This document shows, piece by piece, positions 7,224 through 15,036 of a stretch of DNA of 64,000 nucleotides (its first letter is position 1; every line of letters starts with the position of its first letter). Below the pieces are notes generated by a model that saw only the letters and a program-made list of their open reading frames with translations, ran no database searches and was not told the origin of the DNA. The position numbers were made by a program, and so were the translations under genes. This DNA comes from JAWLHU01 sp049325315. GTDB taxonomy: Bacteria > Bacillota > Sulfobacillia > Symbiobacteriales > Symbiobacteriaceae. The stretch is taken from positions 65,037 to 129,036 of the forward strand of contig JBMONB010000016.1 in NCBI GenBank assembly GCA_049325315.1. Reading direction: 5' to 3'.

Positions 7224-8738
7224 GTGAGTCTTGCCGGCGTGACCCACAGCCTCGGGCTGCCTCCCGCCCCTGCCATGTTCGCAGGGACCGAGTGGGGCGC
7301 TCAGAGTCCAGACGGTCCGCTTCTCTTTTTTGACTTGCCGGCCCCCGATGAGGGTCCGCCTCCCGAGCCCGATTCCTTCTACGCCCCGCCCGGAGAGGAG
7401 CTCTACGACTACCAGCTCGACGGCGCCCGCTACCTGCTGGAGCACCCCGTCGCCCTGCTGGGCGATGAGATGGGCCTGGGCAAATCGATTCAGGCCATTG
7501 CCGCCCTGCGGCTCCTGATTCGTCAGGAGAAGGTGAACCGGGCGCTGATCCTCTGCCCCAAGACGCTCCTCTTCGATTGGTACTACAAGCTCCGCCAGTG
7601 GGCGCCCGACCTGCGGGTAGTGCCGGTGGAGGGGCCCAGGCGCCGCCGGGAGTGGTACTGGCGCTGCAAGGTCCACGTCAACCTGATCGGCTACGAGACC
7701 TGGCGGGAAGACTTGAAGTGGAACCTGGTGGACCCGTCGGCCTTCGATATGGTGATCCTCGATGAGGTCCAGCGGATCAAAAACCCCGAGACCGCCATTC
7801 ACCAGGCGGTGGCCAAGGTCGATGCCCGGTGGCGGTGGGGGCTCTCCGGCACCCCCATGGAGAACAAGGTCGAAGAGCTGCTGGCCGTCTTCGCCTACCT
7901 CTCCCCCGGCCTGCTGCCCACCCACAAGGGCTACCAGGCCGAGGCGCTGCACGAGCGGATCGGCCCCCTCGTACTCCGGCGCCGCAAGGAAGATGTCCTC
8001 CGCCACCTGCCGCCCAAGGAGCACCGCACCGTCTGGCTCGACCTGACCCCCGCCCAGCGCATGGCCTACGAGGCAGCGGAGCGCGCCGGCGTAGCGGCGA
8101 TCCGGCAGGCCGGCATGTCCACCGCCGGCATGGTGGCGCTGGCGCTCCTGAACCGGCTCAAACAGATCTGCAACCTCGACCCGCCCACCGGCGCCTCCTG
8201 CAAGGCCGCCTTTCTGGAGGCGGAGTTGGAGCGGCTGGCCCAGCGGGGCGAGAAGGCGCTGATCTTCTCGCAGTACCCCAAGGTGACCCTGGAGCCGCTG
8301 CTGCCCCGGTTCGAGCGGTTCGGCACCATCCTCTTCGACGGCTCGCTGACCGACTGGAACCGGCAGCTGCTGGTCCACCACTTTCAGCAGAAAGATGTGC
8401 CTCGCGTGCTGGCCATGTCGCTGAAGGCCGGCGGCGTCGGCATCACCCTGACCCGGGCCAACCACGTCTACCACCTGGACCACTGGTGGAACCCGGCGGT
8501 GGCGCAGCAGGCCGAGGACCGCACCCACCGCATCGGCCAGAAGCAGACGGTCTACGTGACCAGCCTGCTGACCCGGTCCACCGTGGAAGAGCGAATCGCC
8601 GAACTGGTGGAGCGGAAGCGGGAGCTCTTTCGCCAGGTAATGGACCCGCTGACCGAGACCGACGAGAACCAGGAGCAGAAGGCGCTGCTCAAGAGCCTGA
8701 CCCGTGAGGAGATCCTCGGGCTCTTTGGGGTCCACTAA
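7224..8738 (+). CDS. SNF2-family DNA-dependent ATPase/helicase
   Basis: A compact 504-residue Swi2/Snf2 protein. Motif I is DEMGLGKSIQ (near residue 80), motif II DEVQ instead of DEAH, motif III SGTPMEN, motif V around SLKAGGVGITLT and motif VI QAEDRTHRIGQ. Both RecA-like lobes are present but there are no zinc finger, SWIM or nuclease extensions, so it is about half the size of many bacterial homologues. GTG at 7224 is chosen because GGGGGGAG lies 8 nt upstream; the in-frame TTG at 7206 lacks a site. It translocates on duplex DNA; the biological role of such solitary bacterial proteins is unclear. Monocistronic. Confidence 0.92.
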   Translation: MSLAGVTHSLGLPPAPAMFAGTEWGAQSPDGPLLFFDLPAPDEGPPPEPDSFYAPPGEELYDYQLDGARYLLEHPVALLGDEMGLGKSIQAIAALRLLIRQEKVNRALILCPKTLLFDWYYKLRQWAPDLRVVPVEGPRRRREWYWRCKVHVNLIGYETWREDLKWNLVDPSAFDMVILDEVQRIKNPETAIHQAVAKVDARWRWGLSGTPMENKVEELLAVFAYLSPGLLPTHKGYQAEALHERIGPLVLRRRKEDVLRHLPPKEHRTVWLDLTPAQRMAYEAAERAGVAAIRQAGMSTAGMVALALLNRLKQICNLDPPTGASCKAAFLEAELERLAQRGEKALIFSQYPKVTLEPLLPRFERFGTILFDGSLTDWNRQLLVHHFQQKDVPRVLAMSLKAGGVGITLTRANHVYHLDHWWNPAVAQQAEDRTHRIGQKQTVYVTSLLTRSTVEERIAELVERKRELFRQVMDPLTETDENQEQKALLKSLTREEILGLFGVH

Positions 8739-8751
8739 CGCCCGACGAAAA

Positions 8752-8790
8752 GGCCCCGCCCTGCCACTGCCGGCAGCGCGGGGCCCCATT
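8752..8790. terminator. bidirectional terminator
   Basis: The outer stem GGCCCCGC (8752-8759) pairs with 8778-8785 and encloses an inner stem (8761-8765 with 8772-8776). A TTTTCG tail on the minus strand and CATTTCT on the plus strand serve the convergent genes ending at 8738 and 8792. Confidence 0.75.
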
Positions 8791-8791
8791 T

Positions 8792-9013
8792 CTACTCCGC
8801 CTCTTCCCCGGACGGGAACTTGGCCAGTTCCGCCTCCGCCTGGTCGCGGTAGCGGAAGACCGCGTCACCGGTGGTGCCCACCCGGTGCACCGCCTTCTTC
8901 AAGCCCTCCTTCTCAAAGGGCTCCTTCTCAATGACGTAGTAGTACTTGACACCGTTGGGCTGTTCCATCACCCAGATCATCAGGTCTTGCTGCGTGAGCT
9001 TGCCCTTTGCCAT
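8792..9013 (-). CDS. small hypothetical protein (73 aa)
   Basis: ATG at 9013 with GAAAGGA 9 nt upstream; the longer ORF start at 9034 lacks a site. The product is charged, soluble and probably alpha/beta, with a central YYYVIEKEPF strand and an acidic C-terminus. No Cys and no recognised family. It is convergent with the SNF2 gene and divergent from the OsmC gene. Confidence 0.65.
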   Translation of the reverse strand: MAKGKLTQQDLMIWVMEQPNGVKYYYVIEKEPFEKEGLKKAVHRVGTTGDAVFRYRDQAEAELAKFPSGEEAE

Positions 9014-9169
9014 GCGCGAACATCCTTTCCCCACCAGCGGGCGCCCCCCCGGCTTCCCCGCTGTGTATCATTTATCCAACCAGTTCTATTCACCACAACC
9101 GCCTGCAACACCTTGTGGCAGGAGGCAAGATTCCCGCTGTGGAACTCCCCGTGAGAGGAGGCGATCCCC

Positions 9170-9628
9170 CTGTTCGATGGAACCCTGACCTACCGCGCCT
9201 ACGGGACCTGGAAGGGTGTAACCGCCCCGGAAGGCGAACTCACCAGTAGCTTCTCCAACCTGCGCCTCTCCTTCACCGCCCCGGTGGCCGACGACGGCCA
9301 GCCCGGCCTGACCACGCCCGAAGAGCTGCTGCTGGGCGCCGCCATTGCCGGCTACTGTACCGCCTTTATGGAACTCTCCCGTCAGATGGTGCTCGACATC
9401 GCCGCGCTGAGCGTCGAGGGCGAACTGACCCGCTCGTTCCATGAGGTAGACGGCCACCAGATCACCGCCATTCTTCTGAAGCCCGAGGCCACCCTGCGCA
9501 CCGGTCTGGGATTCGAAAAGGTGCACGACATGTTCCGCCGGGCAGCAGCGCTGGCCCGGCAGCGCTCCCCGGTCCTCCGGGCGCTGAGCACTTCCATTCG
9601 AATCCAGATCGAACCGACCTACCGCTAA
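9170..9628 (+). CDS. OsmC-family peroxiredoxin-like protein, apparent CTG start
   Basis: The 152-residue OsmC/Ohr fold shows TPEELLLGAAIAGYCTAFM with the peroxidatic-type Cys at C63. The second family Cys (normally in a CPV/CPI context) is Ser here (RSPVLRAL), so this is a one-Cys member. In frame, a TGA lies only 18 nt upstream of 9170, and there is no ATG, GTG or TTG before 9284, which would delete the first three strands. The extended ribosome site AGGAGGCGATC sits 8 nt before a CTG at 9170, so I infer CTG initiation. Role: probably hydroperoxide or electrophile detoxification. Confidence 0.82.
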   Translation: MFDGTLTYRAYGTWKGVTAPEGELTSSFSNLRLSFTAPVADDGQPGLTTPEELLLGAAIAGYCTAFMELSRQMVLDIAALSVEGELTRSFHEVDGHQITAILLKPEATLRTGLGFEKVHDMFRRAAALARQRSPVLRALSTSIRIQIEPTYR

Positions 9629-9765
9629 GAGGAGTATTCGACCGGCAAACCGAAGTAGTCAGCAGCACATGTCATCATGAGGACGCGCGTTGCCAACCGA
9701 TTGAGGCCATCACACAAACGGGCCTCCCAGCCGGCGTGGACGTCCCTGGTGGCATGTTGCGCGCG

Positions 9766-9804
9766 AAAAGCAGGACCGGCAGGGGTCTCCCCAGCCGGTC
9801 CTTT
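9766..9804 (-). terminator. terminator of the 63-residue gene
   Basis: The stem AGGACCGGC (9772-9780) pairs with 9794-9802, with an inner AGGGG/CCCCA extension. On the minus strand GCTTTTC follows. Confidence 0.75.
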
Positions 9805-9810
9805 CTGCGA

Positions 9811-10002
9811 TTACAGGTAGAAGATCACGTTCCGCTGCCGGTCCCGTTCGACCAGGTCGCAGTAGTCAACCGGGATCTCCTCGTGCGGCGGATGCGCCGG
9901 AAACCGCTCGGAGCGGGGCATGGTCTCGATCTCTTCCAGCTGAACCTCTTCCATGGCGTCGGCGACAGAGAACAGGGGCGAGAGCCAGAGCAAAAGCTTC
10001 AT
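9811..10002 (-). CDS. small hypothetical protein (63 aa)
   Basis: ATG at 10002 with CGGGAGGAA 5 nt upstream. The product has a short hydrophobic start (MKLLLWLSPLFSV), an acidic middle and a C-terminus ending VIFYL. It could be a small membrane-associated peptide. Its own terminator follows. No family recognised. Confidence 0.6.
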   Translation of the reverse strand: MKLLLWLSPLFSVADAMEEVQLEEIETMPRSERFPAHPPHEEIPVDYCDLVERDRQRNVIFYL

Positions 10003-10208
10003 GGCAGTTCCTCCCGGTGTACGAGCTGCGTGGGCTGATCCCTCGTGAAAATCGTAACATACCGAGGCGCCTTCTGGTATCGCCTGAAGGGACAAGCGTG
10101 GGCTCATGAAAGGACCAGGGGGCTCCGCTCCACTCCCTACACCCTTGGTCTAGGGCCATCGGGCCATGCGACAGGCCCGCCAGCACCGGCGGGCCCTCCA
10201 CCGCTCCC

Positions 10209-10460
10209 CTATGTAGCCAGGTCGTCCAGCGACTCGAATTCAGCCCTGCCCCGGATCGCATCGAGCGTGGCCGGGGGCGCCTCAGGTCCGGTAACCGCTC
10301 CCTCCACCGGAATCTGCCGTGCGTTGGGAATGTTCATGGTGGCCTCCATCCGGCGCGGCGAGCTGCTCGGGCGGTCATCGCCCACCCGCGGGATCCGCTG
10401 GAGCGGCCCCTCCACCTTCGCCCCATAGAACACCCCGGGTGACCGGTGCTCCTTCTCCAT
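10209..10460 (-). CDS. small hypothetical hydrophilic protein (83 aa)
   Basis: ATG at 10460 follows GGGAGGTGA at about 6 nt. The sequence is Pro/Arg/Glu-rich and probably disordered, with no hydrophobic core. Composition resembles the 71-residue protein at 890-1105, though I cannot align them convincingly. It is divergent from the GntR regulator, sharing the roughly 110-nt intergenic region that holds the operator. A GC-rich hairpin without T-run follows at about 10176-10195. Confidence 0.6.
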   Translation of the reverse strand: MEKEHRSPGVFYGAKVEGPLQRIPRVGDDRPSSSPRRMEATMNIPNARQIPVEGAVTGPEAPPATLDAIRGRAEFESLDDLAT

Positions 10461-10509
10461 CGCCTTCACCTCCCTCCATAGGATTTCCCTGCCAGCCCCT
10501 CCCTATGAG

Positions 10510-10558
10510 TTGACGATGGGCCCTCGTCCGGCTAGACTGTTCTCAAACAGGAGAACAG
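10510..10558 (+). promoter_or_regulatory. promoter with palindromic operator of the GntR gene
   Basis: The -35 TTGACG (10510-10515), a 17-bp spacer and the -10 TAGACT (10533-10538) form a good sigma-A promoter. A perfect inverted repeat CTGTTCTC-N6-GAGAACAG (10537-10558) overlaps the -10 end and the start site. I infer that it is the autoregulatory operator of the GntR protein encoded just downstream. Confidence 0.75.
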
Positions 10559-10572
10559 TGGGGGGAGCGGCG

Positions 10573-11523
10573 GTGCAGGCCTTTTCGCTGGACCGGGAGA
10601 GCGCCATTCCGGTGAAGCTGCAGTTCAAGGCGCATGTGAAGTACCAGATCGCCACCGGCCTCCTCTATCCGGGCGACCAGCTGCCCCCGCTGCGGGACCT
10701 GGCGGCCGGGCTCTCGATCAACCTGAACACCGTGGTCCGGGCGATCGACGAGCTGATCGACGAGGGCTACCTGTACAGCCACCAGGGAAAGGGCGTCTTC
10801 GTGGCCGATGAGCCCCCGGGCGAGACCCCCGGGGCGGCGCTCCGCTCCCTGCTGGCCGGGGTGCTTGGCCCGGCCCGCGATTGGGCCATGTCCCCCGAAG
10901 ATGTGGCCCTGGCCCTCATTGCCCAGGGCCAGCTAGCCCGGGCCCCCCAGCCGGCCACCCAGCGGCTGCTGCTGGTGGGCACCGCCCGGCCCGACCTGCG
11001 CCTGCTGCAGCGCGAGCTGGAGTCGGCGCTGCCCACCGTGACCGTGGTAACGGGCCTGCCGGAGGAGCTAGGCCGCCCCGGTTCCTTCAAGATCGCAGCG
11101 ACCACCCTCTTCCACGGGCTCGATCCCGGGCCGCACCAGGTGGTCCTGGCCGGCCCGGCGGAGGTGGAGGCGCTGGCCCGGCTCAAAGGGCTGCCCCCCG
11201 GGTCAGCGGTGGCGGTGGCGGCGGGCGACCGGGTCCAGGCCGCCCGGATCCAGCAGAGCCTCGAGTCCGCCGGGCTGGTCCACCTCTGCTACCGGCCCGT
11301 GGCCCGTCCCGCCGAACTTGCAGCGGCCCTCAGCGGCGCCGCCTTTCTCCTGGCCGCAGCGAGCGGGCGCAAAATGGCCGAGGAGGCCCAGGCCGCAAGG
11401 CCGGACCTCCCCGTGTTGGTGGAGCCGCTCCAGTTGCCGCCCGAGGCGCTGGCCGCCATCAGGCAGGGGCTGGGCAGCACCGCCCCGGCCCCCCGGATCC
11501 AGATTCGCTCCTCCTGGGTCTAA
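10573..11523 (+). CDS. GntR-family transcriptional regulator with large C-terminal sensor-like domain
   Basis: The N-terminal winged helix (about residues 8-78) is YtrA-like: PVKLQFKAHVKYQIATG, PPLRDLAAGLSINLNTVVRAIDELIDEGYL and GKGVFV. YtrA regulators normally end soon after; this one carries about 235 further residues with repeated beta-alpha units, RLLLVGTARP early and VLVEPLQLPPEAL late, suggesting a two-lobed ligand-binding domain. GTG at 10573 follows GGGGGAG; the ORF extends upstream through the promoter, so the longer start is excluded. No ABC transporter lies next to it, unlike typical YtrA genes, so its target may be distant. Confidence 0.85.
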   Translation: MQAFSLDRESAIPVKLQFKAHVKYQIATGLLYPGDQLPPLRDLAAGLSINLNTVVRAIDELIDEGYLYSHQGKGVFVADEPPGETPGAALRSLLAGVLGPARDWAMSPEDVALALIAQGQLARAPQPATQRLLLVGTARPDLRLLQRELESALPTVTVVTGLPEELGRPGSFKIAATTLFHGLDPGPHQVVLAGPAEVEALARLKGLPPGSAVAVAAGDRVQAARIQQSLESAGLVHLCYRPVARPAELAAALSGAAFLLAAASGRKMAEEAQAARPDLPVLVEPLQLPPEALAAIRQGLGSTAPAPRIQIRSSWV

Positions 11524-12047
11524 ACCTCCCCGATAATCCCGATGTAGGGCAGGTGCCGGTACCGCTCGGCATAGTCAATGCCGTACCCCACAATGAACTC
11601 GTCGGGAATGGCAAAACCGATATAGTCCACGGAGACCTCAGTCTTGCGGCGGGAGGGCTTGTCAAGCAGCACCGCCACCCGCAGTGAGGCGGGGTTCTGG
11701 TGCGCCAGGTACTCCTTTAGGTACTTCAGGGTCAGGCCGCTGTCGACAATGTCCTCCACCAGCAGGACATGCCGCCCTTCCACCGAGGCGTCCAGGTCTT
11801 TGAGAATGCGGATCACGCCCGACGACTCGGTGGCGTTGCCATAGCTGGAGACCGCCATGAAGTCCACCTGGGTCGGGACCGACAGGGTGCGCAGCAGGTC
11901 GGCGCAGAAGACGAAGGCGCCCTTCAAAATCCCGACCACCAGCACCTCCTGCCCGGCGTAGTCCCGGTCGATCTCGGCCCCCATCTCCCTCACCCGCTCC
12001 TGAATCTGCTCGGTGCTCAACAGCTGCCCCACCAGCCCTTTGGCCAT
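11520..12047 (-). CDS. hpt: hypoxanthine phosphoribosyltransferase
   Basis: A 175-residue purine salvage enzyme converting hypoxanthine and guanine plus PRPP to IMP and GMP. The PRPP-binding motif VLLVEDIVDSGLT is intact, as is the SSYGN flexible-loop region and the C-terminal LPYIGI block. ATG at 12047 has AGGAGGG at 9 nt. The gene follows the methyltransferase by 24 nt, and its stop overlaps that of the convergent GntR gene by a few bases. Confidence 0.95.
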   Translation of the reverse strand: MAKGLVGQLLSTEQIQERVREMGAEIDRDYAGQEVLVVGILKGAFVFCADLLRTLSVPTQVDFMAVSSYGNATESSGVIRILKDLDASVEGRHVLLVEDIVDSGLTLKYLKEYLAHQNPASLRVAVLLDKPSRRKTEVSVDYIGFAIPDEFIVGYGIDYAERYRHLPYIGIIGEV

Positions 12048-12071
12048 GGCAATAGACCCTCCTGTAGCTGT

Positions 12072-13088
12072 TTAACGACGGACCAGATGCATGGTCACCT
12101 CATCGCGGTTGTGAAAGAGCTGCCTGACCCGCACCACCCGGTACTCGGCCTCCAGCAGCTCCCGCACCCGGCGGATCGTCCGGGTGGGGTTCTCCAGCAT
12201 CAGCTTGACCGTAAGAATGCCATGCGCCCCCGACCGGACCGCCACCGCCTGCTTCAGCACCAGGTCGGCGGTGTGCAGCGGGTTCCACGACATATCGCAG
12301 GTGATCAGATCGAAGCTCTCCGCCCCGAAGGCCACATCCTCCACGTTTTTCTGGAGGATGGTCAGACGGGGGTTCCCCTTCAACTGATCCGCCATCTCCC
12401 CGGTGTCCACGGCGGTCACCCGGAGCCCCCGCTCCAGCAGCAGCGATGTCCAGCCCCCGGGTGCGGCCCCCAGGTCGAGCGCCTGCCCGCCATCTGGGAA
12501 CCGGACCTCGAAGGTGGCCAGCGCCTCCAGCAGCTTGAACTTGGCCCGCGAGATCTGCTCCTCCTCCCGCCGGAAGCGCATCTCGCCACCCGGCCAGTCG
12601 GAGAGCTGCTCCTCCGCCGTGCCGGCGCCGATCATGGCGCTCCCCTCCGCCAGAGCGATCGCGAGAATCCGGTCGGCCCCGCCGGTCACCGGGTGGGCGC
12701 CGGCCGCGGCGATCAGCGGGTCCAGCGCCTCCTTCACCGCCGCACGGCTGTAGGCGAAGTCCCCGGACAGCCGCCGGACCTGCACGGCGATGCGCTCGCC
12801 CGGCCGGACCGAGGCGAGAACCGGCCCAATCGCCGCGGCCAGGCTCTTCAGGTCTGCCTCGGCCCCCGTCAGCGGCGCCTCCAGGTCCACCGGCTGAATA
12901 TGGCGCAGAAAGATGGTCTCCGTCTCACGCAGGCGCGCCAGGAACTCCTCCCGGCTCAGGGAGGAGCTGAATCGAACCACACCCGGAGCCAACTGGCGCA
13001 TGGCGGCCAGCTTTGTATCAGCGCCCCTCAGTTCGGTCAGGGCCTGCCGCCAGTAGGCGGCGTTTGCAGTGGCAATGAATACGCTCAT
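12072..13088 (-). CDS. SAM-dependent methyltransferase, RlmM/FtsJ-like
   Basis: The 338-residue protein has an N-terminal THUMP-like region (about 1-170) and a C-terminal Rossmann methyltransferase with the SAM motif ALDLGAAPGGWTSLLLERG (near 202-220) and a D..TCDMSWNP block. Layout and motifs match 23S rRNA 2'-O-methyltransferase RlmM or its Gram-positive relatives. I start it at ATG 13088; there is no Shine-Dalgarno, and an extended -10 promoter ends 7 nt upstream, suggesting a leaderless mRNA. Co-directional with hpt. Confidence 0.82.
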   Translation of the reverse strand: MSVFIATANAAYWRQALTELRGADTKLAAMRQLAPGVVRFSSSLSREEFLARLRETETIFLRHIQPVDLEAPLTGAEADLKSLAAAIGPVLASVRPGERIAVQVRRLSGDFAYSRAAVKEALDPLIAAAGAHPVTGGADRILAIALAEGSAMIGAGTAEEQLSDWPGGEMRFRREEEQISRAKFKLLEALATFEVRFPDGGQALDLGAAPGGWTSLLLERGLRVTAVDTGEMADQLKGNPRLTILQKNVEDVAFGAESFDLITCDMSWNPLHTADLVLKQAVAVRSGAHGILTVKLMLENPTRTIRRVRELLEAEYRVVRVRQLFHNRDEVTMHLVRR

Positions 13089-13095
13089 GTGATCT

Positions 13096-13104
13096 AGTAT
13101 ACCA
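13096..13104 (-). promoter_or_regulatory. extended -10 promoter of the methyltransferase gene
   Basis: Minus-strand TGGTATACT (TGn plus TATACT) ends 7 nt before the ATG at 13088; no clear -35 is seen. The predicted start site falls at or next to the ATG. Confidence 0.55.
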
Positions 13105-13189
13105 CTGGATTCGGCGGAAGGAGTCTGCCGGAGTACCCCGAAGTAAAGTACTCGGCTGATTCCGACCTTTCTGCATAGGAGGGCTTCTG

Positions 13190-13372
13190 ATGTCGGCTTC
13201 ACCCTGGGCCTACCTCTTTGGCATCCTGATTGCGCTCCCCGTCTATATCCTTGTCGGTGTGCTGCTCGTGCTGGGGGTCAAGCTGTTTATTCAGTGGCTG
13301 TTCGATGACGGTTCTGCCACCAAGCCGGCTCCCAAGGAAAAGGGGCAGCCCGGAGCCACCCTGAAGGGATAA
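13190..13372 (+). CDS. small single-pass membrane protein (60 aa)
   Basis: ATG at 13190 with AGGAGGG at 6 nt. One long hydrophobic segment (about residues 7-37) is followed by a short charged, Lys/Pro-rich tail, so it is an N-anchored protein with a cytoplasmic or surface tail. Divergent from the methyltransferase. No family recognised. Confidence 0.65.
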   Translation: MSASPWAYLFGILIALPVYILVGVLLVLGVKLFIQWLFDDGSATKPAPKEKGQPGATLKG

Positions 13373-13465
13373 GCCATTCACCGGCCCCTTCAGGCATTTC
13401 ACCGCCACCCCCGTGCTGAGGTGTGCCCATCCGCTGTAGGATAGGAACACACGATAGAGCGGGGG

Positions 13466-13666
13466 GTGAGCGTATTGGGCCAGTCAGGGACCACACTTGT
13501 CTATCTGAACATCCTGGAGCAGTCGCAGGATCCGGTTGCCCTCCGGTTGGGCATTATCTGCTCCGATCAGTTCCCGGAGGAACTGAAGGACCGGGCCCGC
13601 TCCACCGCCTCGCTGGAGGTGCTGCGGTCGCTCCTGGAGGAGCGCCGTCGCCTGGTAGAAGCCTGA
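13466..13666 (+). CDS. small hypothetical protein (66 aa)
   Basis: GTG at 13466 sits in a G-rich run; a TTG at 13475 with GGGGGTGA 6 nt upstream is an equally good start. The product is a soluble alpha-helical protein with one Cys (LGIICSDQF) and a Leu/Arg/Glu-rich C-terminal helix. It ends before a strong terminator, which supports a real gene. Function unknown. Confidence 0.6.
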   Translation: MSVLGQSGTTLVYLNILEQSQDPVALRLGIICSDQFPEELKDRARSTASLEVLRSLLEERRRLVEA

Positions 13667-13682
13667 TTGCTGCACAGAATGA

Positions 13683-13718
13683 GGGAGGAGCGGCTCTTGT
13701 CCGCTCCTCCCGTCCTGT
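13683..13718. terminator. bidirectional terminator
   Basis: An 11-bp perfect stem (13683-13693 with 13701-13711) lies between convergent genes; GTCCTGTTTG follows on the plus strand. Confidence 0.75.
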
Positions 13719-13721
13719 TTG

Positions 13722-14906
13722 TTACCGCTTGTCGCTGCCGTTGCCCTTGACCTTCTCCAGCACCTTGCCGGCTCTCTCCAGGCCCCTGGCGCCCTTCTCC
13801 TGGCCCTTGCCGCCCTTCTTCGCCTTCTGGGCCCGCTTGGACTTCTGCTCGTCCTCGTCGTCGTCCTCCTGCTCAGCGACCTCCTCAGTCTCGGCCTCAT
13901 CCTCATCCTCGGCCTCAGCCTCATCCTCGGTCTCAGCCTCATCCTCGGTCTCAGCCTCCACCTTCAGGCCGGCCTTGACCTTCATCCACTCGATCTGGGC
14001 GGCGTGCTGGATCGGGCCCATCTTCAGGCCAAGCTGCTTGGCGATGCGGCCGAGCCCGGGGTTCTGCTCGTACATGGCGTAGACCTCAGCGAGATCCTTG
14101 CCGGAGGCCTCGGCCATCGCCTTCAGCACCAGCACCTGGCGGGGATGAAGGCGGGCGAGCTCCGCCTTCAGGCCGGCCTCGTCTGCCACCTGCTCCGCCT
14201 CCTCGGCGGCGGTCTCATTCTGGGTGGCGGCATCCTGGGCGGCAGCCACCTGGACCAGCAGGTCGGCGGTCAGGGGCTCCAGCTCCTCCTTCACCTCGTC
14301 GGGCAGCTTCGCAATCATGTCGCCAACCGCCATGGCGAACTTGACCTGGTCAGCCTCGATCTTCTTGACCAGGGAATCCAGCTCCTTGTTGCCCTTCACG
14401 GCCACATCGATCTGGGCGCCGGCGGCCTCCAGCTTCGCCTGGGCCTCCAGCATCGCCTGGCGGGCCAGGTCGGCCTTGCCCGCCTCGGCCATCTTGACTG
14501 CCTCAGCCAGGCGGGTCTGGGCCTGCTCCTCCAGCAGAGTGGCCCGGGCAGCGGCGTCACGGGTCAGGGCCAGCTGCACCTGCTCCACCCAGAGCTTCAG
14601 GAAGTAGAAGAGCTGATCCGGGGTGAGAGAGACGTCGGGGAGGGCGGTGGTCACCTCGGTCTCGGTGGCGGCCTCTGTGGTGGTGGCCTCTGTGGTGGTG
14701 GCCTCTGTGGTGGTGGCCTCTGTCGAGGAAGTGGTCTCCGTCGAGGTGGTCGTGTTGGTCTCGGTCGAAGTATTCGTATTGGTCTCGGTGGTGGCGGTGG
14801 TCTGCACCGTGGTGTTCTGGGTCTCCGAACCGGTGTTGGCCAGGGCTGGGGTGGTGGAGCCGACCAGGATGGCGATCAGGGCAGCGCCGGCAATGAACTT
14901 CTTCAT
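13722..14906 (-). CDS. secreted low-complexity protein with DUF5667 domain
   Basis: The 394-residue protein has a signal peptide (1-23, cut near ALANTG), then a Thr/Ser/Glu linker with repeated TTTEA units, then a helical domain (about 88-180) with LTPDQLFYFLKLWVEQVQ and LARQAMLEAQAKLEAA, which matches the DUF5667 pattern of bacterial surface helical bundles. A second helical region follows (about 190-310). The C-terminus is an acidic repeat of TEDEAE type (about 320-350), then a strongly basic Lys/Arg/Gly tail. The opposite charges suggest interaction with the wall or with itself. ATG at 14906 follows AAAGGGGA. Confidence 0.8.
   Translation of the reverse strand: MKKFIAGAALIAILVGSTTPALANTGSETQNTTVQTTATTETNTNTSTETNTTTSTETTSSTEATTTEATTTEATTTEAATETEVTTALPDVSLTPDQLFYFLKLWVEQVQLALTRDAAARATLLEEQAQTRLAEAVKMAEAGKADLARQAMLEAQAKLEAAGAQIDVAVKGNKELDSLVKKIEADQVKFAMAVGDMIAKLPDEVKEELEPLTADLLVQVAAAQDAATQNETAAEEAEQVADEAGLKAELARLHPRQVLVLKAMAEASGKDLAEVYAMYEQNPGLGRIAKQLGLKMGPIQHAAQIEWMKVKAGLKVEAETEDEAETEDEAEAEDEDEAETEEVAEQEDDDEDEQKSKRAQKAKKGGKGQEKGARGLERAGKVLEKVKGNGSDKR
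14671..14723 (-). repeat. 15-bp tandem repeat inside the DUF5667 gene
   Basis: Three exact copies of GCCTCTGTGGTGGTG (plus-strand reading, 14671-14715) and a partial fourth encode the repeated EATTT units of the linker. Copy number may vary between strains. Confidence 0.9.
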
Positions 14907-14975
14907 ACTTGGGTATCCCCTTTGCTTTACGTTTTGGTTTTGGAGATCCCGGCCGGGGGTTTGCTCCTTTGTGCT

Positions 14976-15010
14976 AAAAGATACGCCCCCAGGAAGCGCT
15001 TCCTGGGGGT
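14976..15010 (-). terminator. terminator of the 197-residue gene
   Basis: A long GC-rich palindrome (14986-15009) is followed on the minus strand by GTATCTTTTAG. It sits 27 nt after the stop at 15037. Confidence 0.75.
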
Positions 15011-15036
15011 CTTCTCAATGTGAAGTTATTTCCATT

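Noticed and set aside
10176..10195. GC-rich hairpin after the 83-residue gene
   Set aside because: The stem is good but has no T tract on either strand, and its distance from the stop is large; left out as a terminator.
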